Positions 53,030-63,108 of a DNA stretch of 64,000 nt are shown in pieces. The stretch's first letter is position 1. The number at the start of each line of letters is the position of its first letter. The DNA is taken from contig CP154955.1 in assembly GCA_039621445.1 (NCBI GenBank), positions 3,330,017-3,394,016 of the forward strand, written 5' to 3'. Below the pieces are notes generated by a model that saw only the letters and a program-made list of their open reading frames with translations, was not told the origin of the DNA and did no database searches. Source of the stretch: Euglena gracilis (Eukaryota; Euglenida; Euglenophyceae; Euglenales). The translations under genes and the position numbers were made by a program.

Positions 53030-53880
53030 TTGGGGGTGGGAGCCGCCCCGGGCTTGCATACCCAGCCCCACACAAAGACATACGCAAATCCCAGGTGGCA
53101 TGAGAAATCTCGTGCGAGTGAAAACACGATTAAAAATCTGCCATCCCAGGAGATCTCTACACAAGGTGTGTCCAGTGTGTCGGGTGTGTGTGTGCGTGAC
53201 GTGCAAATCTGTGACTCGGCCCAAATCTGTAAAGAACCAGACCTCATAAGAGGTCGTGCACAGCCTTCCGTAAAGAAAAGAGCTTTAGACCTTTTTGCGG
53301 TAAAGGCTCGGTTGGGGATTGCCTGAGAGAGCAGGGGTTTAAGGTTGTGTCAGTGGACATAAACCCCAGATTTAACCCAACCCACTGTGCAAATATTTTG
53401 GAGTGGAGATATTGGAGGTACCCCCCCGGATATTTTCAGATCATCGCTGCGAGGGTGCCCTGTACAGAATATAGCTTGGCCAAAACGTTGGGAGTCAGAA
53501 ATTTGGAGGGGGCAGATCGGCTGGTCAAAAAAACTTTGGAAATTGTCGATTATTTCGAACCAAAGTTGTGGTGGATTGAAATTCCCCGTCACGGGTTGCT
53601 TCGAAAAAGACCCTGTGTTCAAAATCTGACTTTTGTTGATGTTGATTATTGTCAATTTTCAGATTGGGGATATCAAAAACCCACCCGAATCTGGGGGAGC
53701 GAAAATCTGAGCAGGCTACAAAACAAACTTTGTGATGGCCAGAACTGCCCGAATTTGATTCCTGGGGGGAGGAGTCACCGAGAAAAGTTGGGAGGATATG
53801 GAATGACAGTTGGCACCCAAAAAAAATGGAGGATGCCCAAACAACTGGTGGAGTATTTGTTAACCGTGTTGGAACGAAAT
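53030..53880 (+). pseudogene. cytosine-C5 methyltransferase domain in chromovirus pol
   Basis: After an 80-residue lead, KRALDLFA opens SAM-binding motif I. A one-base loss then shifts the frame to GKGSVGDCLREQGFKVVSVD, and FNPTHCANILEW follows. VPCTEYSLAKT (53455-53487) carries the catalytic Pro-Cys of motif IV. WWIEIPRHGLLRKRP is motif VI, where ENP would be expected and the Asn is now Ile. VDYCQFSDWGYQKPTRIWG is the last conserved block. This matches phage-like DNA cytosine MTases that some algal retroelements carry. It stands at the start of pol, before protease. The frameshift in motif I and the ENP change suggest it is inactive. Confidence 0.75.
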
Positions 53881-54290
53881 AGCGGATATCGTAGGGATGA
53901 TTATGCTGTTAGGAAAGTTTGTGTGGAGGAAATTGAGAAGGGATTTTGGGTTAAGGCAGAACGGGATTGTTTTGCAACCAGCCAAAATGCCAGGTGTGAA
54001 AAGTTTTATGGAAAGGATGATGATGCCATGAAAAAGGATTGGGGGACGGAGGAAACGTTGTGGATGAACCCCCCCTGGACTTTGTGGCCTGAGGTGGCTG
54101 AAAATTTGCAAAATTCAAATTGTCGGGCGATTTGCATATGCCCAGACTGGAATAGGAGGTGGGCGAAAAATCTGGTGGCTATAGCTGTCAAAAAGATTTA
54201 GTTTCCCAAGGGGACAAAGTTGTTTGAGGCTGATGGGAGGATTTTGAGGGGTACCCGTTGGGGGGTGTGGGCCTTGTTGATTGATATAAG
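53881..54290 (+). pseudogene. N6-adenine methyltransferase (Dam-like) domain in chromovirus pol
   Basis: Fused in frame behind the cytosine MT (284-codon frame 53347-54201). Blocks: FWVKAERDCFATSQNARCEKF, KKDWGTEETLWMNPPWTLWP with catalytic NPPW at 54067-54078, then ICICPDWNRRWAKNLV. A stop at 54199-54201 interrupts it; the next frame continues LFEADGRILRGTRWGVWALL. The order is the same as in the MT-only LTR element and in DIRS MT domains. The polyprotein would thus have carried both a C5 and an N6 MT. Confidence 0.7.
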
Positions 54291-54334
54291 GCAACCCTCC
54301 CAAGGGGGGGGGGGCAGCCCCAGGGAAAAAAAAA

Positions 54335-55627
54335 TTGGTGCGGCTGAAAAAAAGAATGTTGAAGGGGACGAAAACTCGTGGAGGAGCAAAGAAACTTGGG
54401 GAGGACAGACAACTGTTGTTAAAAACCCAGATTAAGTTGGCACATGGGGGGGAAAAAACGGCTCGAATTTTGATTGACACGGGGGCTGAAGCAAACCTCA
54501 TTCGACAAGGGTTGATAGGGGACCACCTAACGTATCTAGCTAAGGACCCGTTAAGGTTTGAAACTGCCAATGGGCAAACGTTGGCGGGGGGGAGCAGATG
54601 TGCAAAGGTGAAAATGATCCTACAACAAAATTGGAATGAGGAAAGGGAAATTGAGTGGGTGGAATATGAGGTTGAATTTTATGAGGCAAACATCAAAGTT
54701 GATGCCATTCTTTCTTATCCACGGTTGGCGGAGGCAAAACTGGGAATTTTTCCACACCACAAGGCGTTGGTGAAAGACAGCCCCGACCTGATTTTTTTGC
54801 GGGGTGTTGAAAAACGGCGGGGTCCGCAAAAATTCAGTGATGACAAACATTTTGCAGTGGACAATGTGACTGTGGCAGACGGGTCTTCGTTTGGGTTGCA
54901 AAAACTTGGTCTTTGTTTGCCTTTGGAATGGTTGGACCAGGAATTGCAATTTTTGAGCGATGAGGACCTGGGGGAGGTTGCCACAAATTTAGAGGGAAGT
55001 AACCCCCCAGTGCAAGTTATCAACCGAATGATAATTGCAAGGGAGGGGGAGGACAAAAAAGAGGAGGAACGGGTAGTCAAGTTGAGGGAACAAGTTTTGC
55101 AAGATTACAGGGGGACGGTATTTCGGTCATCGCCATTTCCAGACCACCCCGAAAGAGGGCAATATGGTTATGCATACATACCGTTGAAGGAGGGGGCAAA
55201 GCCAACCAGACAGAAACCTTTTTTCATGCACGGTGAGCGGAAAGAGGCACTTGAAAAAATCACACAAGACTGGCTCGACAAAAAATACATTGAGCGAGCC
55301 ACAGCCAAAAATTCTGAATGGCTGTCCCAGACTTTTCCAGTTCCAAAAAAATCTAACGATTTTCCTTGGAGGGGGGTGGTGGACCTCAGGCGGCCAAACA
55401 GCCAAACAAGGCGATTCAACTACCCCCTACCCAAAATTGAAGACATTTTGGTCAAACATGGTGCAAACCAAATGTTTTCCATCATCGATTTGAAGCAAGC
55501 TGTTCACCAACAACCTTTACACCCAGAAAGTCGACTCATAACGTGTTGTTTTACCCCCAAAGGCATTTTTCAGTGGAGGGTGAATGTAATGGGTTTGACA
55601 AATGCCCCCAGCAATTTCAGCAAATGA
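54335..55627 (+). pseudogene. pol: chromovirus protease and RT, first part
   Basis: A 430-codon frame. ARILIDTGAEANLIRQGL has an intact retropepsin DTG (about 54477-54485). RT follows: KPFFMHGERKEALEKITQDW, DKKYIERATAKNSEWLSQTF, FPWRGVVDLRRPNSQTRRFN, FSIIDLKQAVHQQPLHPES (motif A Asp kept) and FQWRVNVMGLTNAP. It ends at a frameshift in a C-run near 55606, from where the next frame continues FQQMIDDRL. This is the longest coding remnant in the window. Confidence 0.85.
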
Positions 55628-56755
55628 TCGATGACCGTTTGACACCAGTAATGGATATCGCCACAGGGTATATAGATGACATACTGGTGGGGACAACGGT
55701 CGGGGAAGGGGAGGACCTGGTGGGGGCACACGAAAAAGATTTGAGGAGGGTGTTGTAAGTGCTCAAAACAGAACTTTTGGTGGCTGATGAATTCAAAGCT
55801 AACCTTTTTGTGGAGGAGGTTGAATTTTGTGGACAGTTTTTAGGAAATGGGACTAGGAGGCCTGCACCGGGTAAGTTACGAGCGATCCAAAAGTGGAAGG
55901 TTCCAAAAACAATTACGTCTTTGAGAGCCTTTTTGGGATTCGCAAATTATTACAATGCATACATTCACATGGATGCGGAAGTAGCTGCCTGGCTGCAAGA
56001 CAAATTGAAAGTCCCAAGGGAGGTGGGAAAGAAAGGAAGTCGAAAACCTGTGGAATTTGATGGGGAGGATTTAAAAGCTTTTAAGGAGGTTGAAAACAGG
56101 TTGTGTTCGGGCCTAATGTTGCAACGGGAACGCCGTGGGGGCAACGTTAGAGCAAATGAAGGAGGGGGGAGGAAGACACACAGCCCAGGATGTGATTGAG
56201 AAAGAAACTGTGCCAGTGGCTTTTAAGTCTCGAAAATTGACCGAGGGGCAAAGAAAATGGACCCCCAGGGAGTTGGAGACGTACGCCATAATTTTGGCAC
56301 TACAAAAATGGGGGAGTTGGATTGGATTGCAACCCGTTTTGGTTTTAACCGACCACCAAAGTTTGGAGTCTTGGACAAGGCAGGTCCTAGACACCCCCAG
56401 TGGTCCGGTTGGGAGGAGGGCGAGATGGCATCAAATTTTCTCCAAGTATGATTTGACGGTGGATATCCCGGGAAAAGAAAATACCACAGCGGATATCCTT
56501 AGTCGGCGGGCATACCCAGCTTCACAGGCCCTAAGGGATATATGTAAGCATGGGTCGGCCGAAGACAAGGATGAAATGGAAAATTTTATCCGGGAGGAAA
56601 AAGAAGAGGAAAAACAGTGTTTGGAGATAAGAATCAAAAACCAGCCCAATTACGTAATGACGGGGGTGACAACCCGTAGTGGCAAAAACAACACCAGGAG
56701 GAAAAAGGAGAGTCCACAAGGAGGAGAAATGGTGACCCAGGAGGAAAAGACATGA
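55543..56755 (+). pseudogene. pol: chromovirus RT second part and RNase H
   Basis: Frame 55543-55758 carries DIATGYIDDILVGTTVGEG with intact YIDD, then a TAA stop near 55756. The same frame resumes with LKTELLVADEFKANLFVEEVEFCGQ, RRPAPGKLRAIQKW and LRAFLGFANYYNAY. After another shift near 56130, RNase H appears: VGATLEQM, AFKSRKLTEGQRKWTPRELE, LVLTDHQSLESW and VDIPGKENTTADILSRRA. The protein-level match to the GC-rich fragment at 7.1-7.9 kb is close (RRPAPGK, SRKLTEGQR), so both belong to one broad Ty3 lineage. Confidence 0.8.
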
Positions 56756-57409
56756 CACCCCAGGGAGGAGAGAAGGAAACATTTTGGCACTAGAAAGGGG
56801 GGGGGAGACACCCCTGTCCCGGAGACCAAAGTTGGACACTCGTTGGAAGTGGGGGACGCCCTGCCTAGACACCCCAGGAAGCCGTTGGGAGGAGGGGGGT
56901 ATTCCCTGACATATGGAAAGAAAAAGGGATATCAAAGGCGACCTTTGGCCAAAGCTTCAAAGGAAGGGATATATGTAAGAGAAAATGGGGGAAGACAGGG
57001 AAAAAAAACGAGGGGGCTCGTTGGGAAAAAGTTGGGACACAGAATCCGTGGGGATGAAAAGTGGCAAAAACACCTGAGGAGGAAAAAAGTCCACATGGGA
57101 GTGTGGGGGGAGGGAAAAGACCTGTGGACACCCATACCCCCAGGAAAGGAAAGGGGTTCATTTTTGGGATGAGAAAGTGGGGGGGAGATGACCCCTGACG
57201 GCTGAATTCGAGGGTATCATGAAGTGGGGGACGGTGCCTGTCTAGGAAAGATATTAAGCCTTATGGGAGCGTGATTGGGGGGAAGCACACCCATTGGTGG
57301 AAAAATGGTACTATTCGGCAATTCAAGGCCAAACCAAGAAAGTTTGAAGAAAAGTTGAGTTGTGGGAAAGTTTTAACTTTTTCATCAAATTTGGGTTCTG
57401 TTTTTTTCT
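56756..57409 (+). other. spacer where integrase zinc domain is expected
   Basis: Purine-rich sequence. A 109-codon frame (56843-57172) is Gly/Lys/Arg-rich and shows no HHCC zinc site. The integrase N-terminal domain is either too decayed to see or deleted. Confidence 0.4.
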
Positions 57410-58493
57410 CTTTTGTTTTCCATGCCCAATTTTTACGCACATTCCCTGGCCCTCCATATAGCCGATCGAGTCCCCATGCGAGTTTTGCCATCGATTTGTT
57501 TCGAATGCCAAGGGTTGATGGTGAGTATACCCTGGCCCTTTGTGTGGATAGGCATTCGTGGATTTTTTGCATGCATTAATGTGCCAAGTTGGCTGAAAAA
57601 TCATTTTTCATTCGGGGTTCCTTCGGTCCATTTACAAGCATTGGTACATTGTGCACTTTTGTTTTTGGTTGGCATATTCCCAAGCGTACCACCACAAACG
57701 GGAGGGTTCCCGGACAACAGGTTATGTGTTGAGGAAATTGTATGTGGAGGAAAAAATCAATTGGGTTGAAGCTTTACCCCAAGTTTTGGACCGAATTCAC
57801 GACGTAAAGGGGGAAAGCGGGTTCAGCCCATATGAAATTTTGCATGGAAGGGAAAGACCATTGGCAGGGGTACCCTACCAACCACCAAAAGAATGTGAGG
57901 ATTCGGTGGAGTTTTTCCATAGGATGCAAGACATTGATGGGAGGGTGGCTAGGATACTCAACAAAAAGCATGAGGAGGAGGTGGCAAGGATAAATAAGGG
58001 GAGGAAAGAAATGGAATCCCTAAAGGTGGGGACGACGGTTTGGTATAGGAGACCCGAGGGGTCGGGTGAGAAGCTTGACTCTAGGTGGGTGGGACCTGGG
58101 GTCGTGAAGGGAAGAGAGGGGGAACGAAGTTATGTAATCGGAATGAAACCTGGGGTGGAGACAAAAGCTCATAGGAGTTTTTTGAGGGAATATCGAGAAC
58201 CCCAAGTGGAAGGTAAGGGGGTACCTCTTTTTTACTATAAACGGACCAAAAAAGTAGAAGAGGCATTACCTGATGAGTGGGAGGTGGAAAAAATTCTAAG
58301 GCACCGAAAAGGAAAAGATGGAAAATGGGAAGATGGGATGACCAAGTGGGTCGGATATGAGGACGGGGAGGAAACCTGGGAACCGGCTGGGAATTTTTTT
58401 CACAGGTTCAGTGGGGAGTTTGTGAAGTATTGCCGTGAGAAAAAGGTGAAAATGGACAGAATGTCCGAACTTAAAATTGACGGTGGGCCGTAG
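57410..58493 (+). pseudogene. pol: chromovirus integrase and chromodomain
   Basis: PHASFAIDLFRMPRVDGEYT and LALCVDRHSWIF fit the integrase core with its first Asp. The second Asp region is garbled. The 280-codon frame 57651-58493 picks up at QAYHHKREGSRTTGYVLRKL, EEKINWVEALPQVL and GFSPYEILHGRERPLAG. It is followed by a GPY-type module (TTVWYRRPEG, DSRWVGPGVVKG) and a C-terminal chromodomain: EWEVEKILRHRKGKDGK, MTKWVGYEDGEETWEP, ending near KYCREKK. Chromodomains of such elements bind histone marks and steer integration. The aromatic-cage Trp/Tyr positions are kept. Confidence 0.85.
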
Positions 58494-59672
58494 GCTCTAA
58501 GGTGAGCCATAAGGCCCTGTCCAAGGCTCTACGGTGAGCCTAATGGGCAGGCAAAGTGCTGTTTTTAAAATTCAAAAACCGGATTTGCACGTCCGTGTGG
58601 GTGTGAGTGCACGCACACACGCACGAGCGTGTAAATGAGGGAATGTACAGATCCAAGCAACAAGAAACGGCCAAGGAGAATGGAGAAAGGTAGAAAAAGG
58701 CCCCGCAAGGGGGGCGGGAGTGCGAAGGGGCACCATCATAATGGGTTCATAATGGGGCTCATAATGTGATCATAGACTCCCAACCTCGTCATCCACATAT
58801 CGGAATGCTTTGAGAAAGAATCCTTACAACACCACCATATGCTTGCGAGGGAGACGTGACGGCAATGTGGGGTAACGTGTAAGGGCAGCGGGGTAAGGTA
58901 GGGACGGGGTAAGGAGGGAAGAGGGACAGCGGACGGCAAGTATAGCGAATGGGTAGCGAATATACTGTAGCATTGTGGAGGGGGGCTGATTTTTTGACAA
59001 AAATCCCCCCGGCCCGAGTGGGGAGGCGCTTGATTTTTTTTGACAAAAATCTCCCGGCCCGAGGAGGGGGGGGCGCTAGAATTTTTGACAAAACCCCCCC
59101 GGCCCGAGGAGGGGGGGGGCGCTTGATTTTTTTGACAAAAATTCCTCCGGCCCGAGGAGGGGGGGGGAGTGCTTGATTTTTTGACAAAAATCCCCCCGGC
59201 CCAAGGAGGGAGGGGGCGCTTAATTTTTTTGGACAAAAACCCCCCGGCCCGAGGAGGGGGGGGGGCGCTGAATTTTGTTGACAAAAACCTCCCCGGCCCG
59301 AGGAGGGGGGGGGGCTTGACGAATTTGAACTAAAAAACCTCCCGACCCGAGGGGGGGGGCGCCAACCGAGTTTTTACCAAAAAATCCCCCGACCCGTTGG
59401 AAGGGGGGGGGCAGATCTTGGTGAAGACCCTCATACCACCCATGAGAAGCAGGGGGGGGGGCAGCCAAATATTCATTGGTTGGTGAACCGAGTCTTTCCC
59501 AAAGGTTTGAAGGCACTTGAAAGACATAGTCCTTGAATGTTATTTGCCGTTTGTTGGTTCAAGGGAGCATGTGTGGGACATAGGCTTGGGTGAAGGTGTG
59601 CCGATTGGCGGAGTTCCCCCCTCTTTGTTGAGGAAGGGGGGGGGCGAGTTTTTGGTGTCCGACTAAGGTCGC
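58494..59672. other. chromovirus 3' untranslated region
   Basis: Between the pol stop and the 3' LTR. It starts with two GGCTCTA(A/C)GGTGAGCC copies (58532, 58570 region) and a GTGTG...CACACACGCACG stretch, then the G-rich repeats described separately. Confidence 0.6.
58975..59445 (+). repeat. G-rich tandem repeat, about 47-bp unit, about 8-9 copies
   Basis: Unit: TTTTTTGACAAAAAT followed by CCCCCCGGCCCGAGGAGGGG with a longer G-run and CGCTTGA. The C-run and G-run within each unit can pair, so each unit may fold into a hairpin, and the G-runs could form quadruplexes. Minus-strand frames stay open across it (SSGRGxFxxKNxxPP pattern), a result of periodicity rather than coding. Confidence 0.7.
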
Positions 59673-59683
59673 AAGGGAGGGGG
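59673..59683 (+). promoter_or_regulatory. polypurine tract of chromovirus
   Basis: AAGGGAGGGGG lies directly before the 3' LTR start TGTCGG, the expected site for priming plus-strand DNA synthesis. Confidence 0.65.
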
Positions 59684-60267
59684 TGTCGGCCGCGGCTTTC
59701 GCCGCCAGCCAAAAATTGCTAGAAAGCGCAAATTTCAAAGTCGCGGGTAACAGCCAATCAGTTAGAGAAACCAGCGACTTAAATTGGAAGCGTGTCAAAT
59801 TAGTTTGCGCTTTCAAATTCTGTTTTTTTCTCAGAACTTGAGGGGTTTTCCCCGTTGTTTGGCAAAGAAGGAATACATTTGTGTTGAATTTGGCATTTAC
59901 ATTGGTGGACTTGAAGTGTGGACTTCATTGTTGGTGGACTTTGAAACAAAAATTCATATTGGTTATTGAAGTCAATTTGGTTGTTGAAATCAAGAAGGAG
60001 AGCAGTCAAGACCCTACAACACCACCATCCTCACCACCTTCTTATACTCCTTCGCCTCACCCTGCCCTAGGTTGTTTTTTATCACATTCAGTCACTCGCA
60101 CAGATTTCCAACAGCGTGATTGCTTCTCCAGTGGGATGGAATTCATTTCATAATTGAGTGGGTTGGTTTTTCCTTCAAGGTGTGCAAGAGAGTGTGAGAG
60201 AGAGACAGATAGAAAAGTGAGATTTCAGAGAGAAAAGTTCGATTTCATTGCAAATGGCAGATTTTTG
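59684..60267 (+). repeat. chromovirus 3' LTR
   Basis: Starts TGTCGGCCGCGGCTTTCGCC. About 95% identical by eye to the reverse complement of 42482-43067. The last shared bases are GCAGATTTTTG; the exact end (CA) is uncertain. With the purine tract before it, this fixes the element's direction as plus. Confidence 0.8.
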
Positions 60268-61100
60268 CAATATGCTTTCAACCAACTCAAGTTTCTTAAC
60301 CAGGATTATCCTTGAAGAGAAACGGCAACACAGTGTGCCCCCGGATTGAAAATGGAAATCCATTGATCTTTGGTATACCAAATGGTTAGCACTTTCCGCT
60401 GACGTTGATGCACTTAGCGGTCAATACGTTGCACAAATCACGAACGTCAATAAGTTCATCCACAAAGTGATCGAAAACTCGAAACCCTCTTTCTTCGGAC
60501 CAAGGCACGGATAAACTGTGCTTTTAGTGCAACAAATCTGTAACAATGTCTCGGGACTGCCCGAATCCAGATGAGAAAAAGCATATAAAAGTCCACGGGG
60601 TTCGACCTCCCCACGGGGATCGGGTTCCTCGCGTTATTTTCATCAATCGCACGCTTCACGGTCTTCTGAGAACCGCTTTGGCGGGGGGGGCCCAAGTCTG
60701 CGTCGCGTGATGGTCTGGAAACCCGTACCTCTCTCGGTCGGTCACCTGGAACCCCTTTCCGTAAACGGGATTTCAAAAGCCATTCTTCACTATCTCGTTC
60801 GTGAAGTGGATCAACCTCTTTCCGCGAGTCACCGGGAAAACACCGTTTCACCGTTCATGGTCGACGGGAAACCCGTTCACCACGACGGTTTGACCATTGG
60901 ACAGAAAACCGTTCTCCACGACACACGGAACCCCGTGACAAATCAGGCTGCTCACTTTTTGGTTCAAAGGACCACCACTTATCCAACTGTCCCAGGTCTC
61001 GTTCCCCCTGGCTCGACTACGGAAATCGCGGTAAGCGCCGCGATGACGGTGGTTATTTCTCCAAAAAGCAAAAATTCGGCTTAAAGTTATCTTGTTTGGA
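60268..61100 (+). pseudogene. gag: Ty3 family A gag C-terminus, copy 2
   Basis: A degenerate zinc knuckle at 60519-60560 reads CF-stop-CNKSVTMSRDC: the CX2CX4HX4C spacing is kept but the His is Thr and a stop sits inside. Copy 1 at 2815-2856 has a different lesion (CFLYNKSGHTSRDC). After it, frame 60707-61084 (KPVPLSVGHLEPLSVNGISK, FLVQRTTTYPTVPG) is comparable to the minus-strand stretch near 6.2 kb. It follows the 3' LTR directly, so the chromovirus may have inserted into this gag. Confidence 0.55.
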
Positions 61101-61484
61101 GGAGGACACCTCGGCTTCGGGCTGGGAGGGGGATGAGACCTCGGACGGGGAATTTAATGAGGCCCGAATGGCAGTGCGCTTATTAAATTCCATCTATTTC
61201 ACCAAACGTCCGTTGCCGGCGTGGAGCAGGGGAGCCCGAGGTCCGAGGTCACGGCCCTCACGGCCCTCATGAACAGTTGGATGCAGGAACTGATCAACCC
61301 TGACACCCCTGCCCATCCGCCTTCACGGTCGGTACCCGGAATTATTTCGGGTCCTCTATCCCGCACTCCACATTTACGTTCGACATGCTGAGAAAAGCAG
61401 GAAAGGGTTCATGGGAAAGTTGACACACAAACATATTTCCACCAGACCCTTCACTTTGCACGCCACCAATGGAATGACTCGTCC
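61101..61484 (+). other. family A gag-protease spacer
   Basis: GGAGGAGGACACCTCGGCTTCGGGC and following sequence resemble 6060-6120 on the other strand. No domain was recognised, only short frames. Confidence 0.35.
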
Positions 61485-61901
61485 ATGCGAAAATGCGCAT
61501 TCAGAATTTTTTCCACCAAAGTAAAAATTATAATTGACAGTGGTTGTCGCATTGCACTACTTTTTCGGTTGGGGTTCATATGGACCCTGCTCTTGGTAAG
61601 CGTCAAGAGACCGATCAAAATTACAGCCGCGGATAACACGCCCATGTGCGATGGTGAGTTGGGATGTGTGATGGTGATAATATTGCTCATCATTCCCAAG
61701 CATTGCTCACACACTCCGCAATTTAAACCCTTCACCAATATTTGGGGTTACGGCTTGGGAGTCCATGGGTCTGACGTAATTTTGGTACATACAATTTTAC
61801 GCCAGTACCGATTGGTAGTGTATTGCAATTCCCACGGTTTGCACACATCACCCAACCCTACAGTGCCACCAAGACCACCTTCACCTTTGGCTCAACAATG
61901 A
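61485..61901 (+). pseudogene. Ty3 family A aspartic protease, copy 2
   Basis: FSTKVKIIIDSGCRI contains the retropepsin active site as DSG (61536-61544). RPIKITAADNTPMCDGELGC is the flap region, and IIPKHCSHTPQ...YGLGVHGSDVILV closes the fold. A Pro-rich tail (NPTVPPRPPSP) leads to the linker. This 138-codon frame is uninterrupted, unlike copy 1, which has a stop just after DTG. It is a domain of a polyprotein, not a separate gene. Confidence 0.65.
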
Positions 61902-62865
61902 CGACCACCTATTTTCCAATTCCGTTACCCACAATGGTAACACCGTTATCAACTACACCAACAACCATTTTTCACACCAGGGTACAGAGGAAGCCTGCCT
62001 CCTACCTAATGACTCACCCACATGCGTTACACATGAGGTAGGGCAAGAGATTTGCGGTCAACCGCCGTTTCACTTGTTACAAGAAGAAAGCCCAAATGCC
62101 TGCAGTATGTATTGTGTCGAGTAGTCGCCCAATACACGACGACGCCGTTTCCCACCAGTTGTGCCGAATGCAGACACACCTGTACACGATTCACCGGCAA
62201 ATGCCACCGACACCCACTGACACACACACACCCCCTCAGCACCACTACACTTCCTTAAAATGTTGCACCGCAGGATAATTTCCACCCAATCGGATCTCGA
62301 TTGCGGATGTCTGGTCGAAAATTAAACACTAATAACATTATCTGAAAGGGATAGTCCACATACACTTGGTTGTAGCCCGCAATGCGCAGAAATACACCGA
62401 GTACTCTAACAACGCAGACTAGCTTCGTTGTTTAAAGACGCGAAATGCACCATTCCGAATGCCAAATCCGGTTCGGGTTTGAAGTGGAATTGGGATAACC
62501 CCAACCTGCCCACACTCCCTTGGGATTACCCTTTGGGGTTGTGGAGGACACTCCGAATGTTTGTTGATCCATCAAATGGGTTTATTCACTGCAACCCGGA
62601 AATCGATCGCATGGTTGCACGAAACTCTTATGAAATTCGTTCAATTTTGGTTATGTTGCTGGAGGAAGCTCGTGAAGTTATTCTGCATACCCGTCATTCC
62701 CGGAAGTGGAGTGGTTCCACCAACTATCCTATGTGTGTTTCCACTGGTAGAATTTACCCACTCATGTACCAATTTTTTAAGTTCCTTGTGGCAAAATATT
62801 ACTACCTTTACAAGAAACCGTTTTTAGCGTGTGTTTCTTCGATGCATTCGGTATATACGAAATAG
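61902..62865 (+). pseudogene. family A protease-RT linker, copy 2
   Basis: A CAEC/CTRFTGKC cluster (about 62155-62205) parallels the Cys cluster of copy 1 at about 4960. The frame 62428-62865 (145 codons) and its shifted partner 62561-62827 contain the stretch matching GVLHIPINLEAEWSQQLTY in copy 1. RT should follow, but only about 240 bp separate this region from RNase H. Confidence 0.4.
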
Positions 62866-63108
62866 CTGTGCCGAGAAACCTTGGTAGCCCCAGGGATGGA
62901 CACCTGACTGTTCCCGCTGTCATTGAGAGTGCGGGCCAACAACCCAAGTCCAGAAAATTTTGCTCGCGGAATACCCGCGATTTTCACGGTGTACTGGAAA
63001 ATCTAGTGTATGCCTGCGACATCAACCCCGCGATACGCGGTCCGTTTGGTGTGCCTTGGATTTCCACTCGCTTTTCGAGGGTACAATCCGGCATTGAATA
63101 AGCTTCTG
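62866..63108 (+). other. junction where RT is missing
   Basis: Only 243 bp lie between the linker and RNase H, compared with about 1 kb of RT in copy 1. No YxDD or motif A was found in any frame, so the RT core has been deleted. Confidence 0.5.

Noticed and set aside
58736-59516. 182- and 132-codon minus-strand frames with repeated SSGR and FVKK units
   Set aside because: They are produced by the 47-bp G-rich tandem repeat; periodic sequence keeps several frames open at once.
42482-60267. Giant inverted-repeat transposon bounded by the two 585-bp repeats
   Set aside because: The repeats are LTRs by position (purine tract at 59673, gag and pol between them after un-inverting) and their inverted arrangement is explained by the 40473-49182 inversion.
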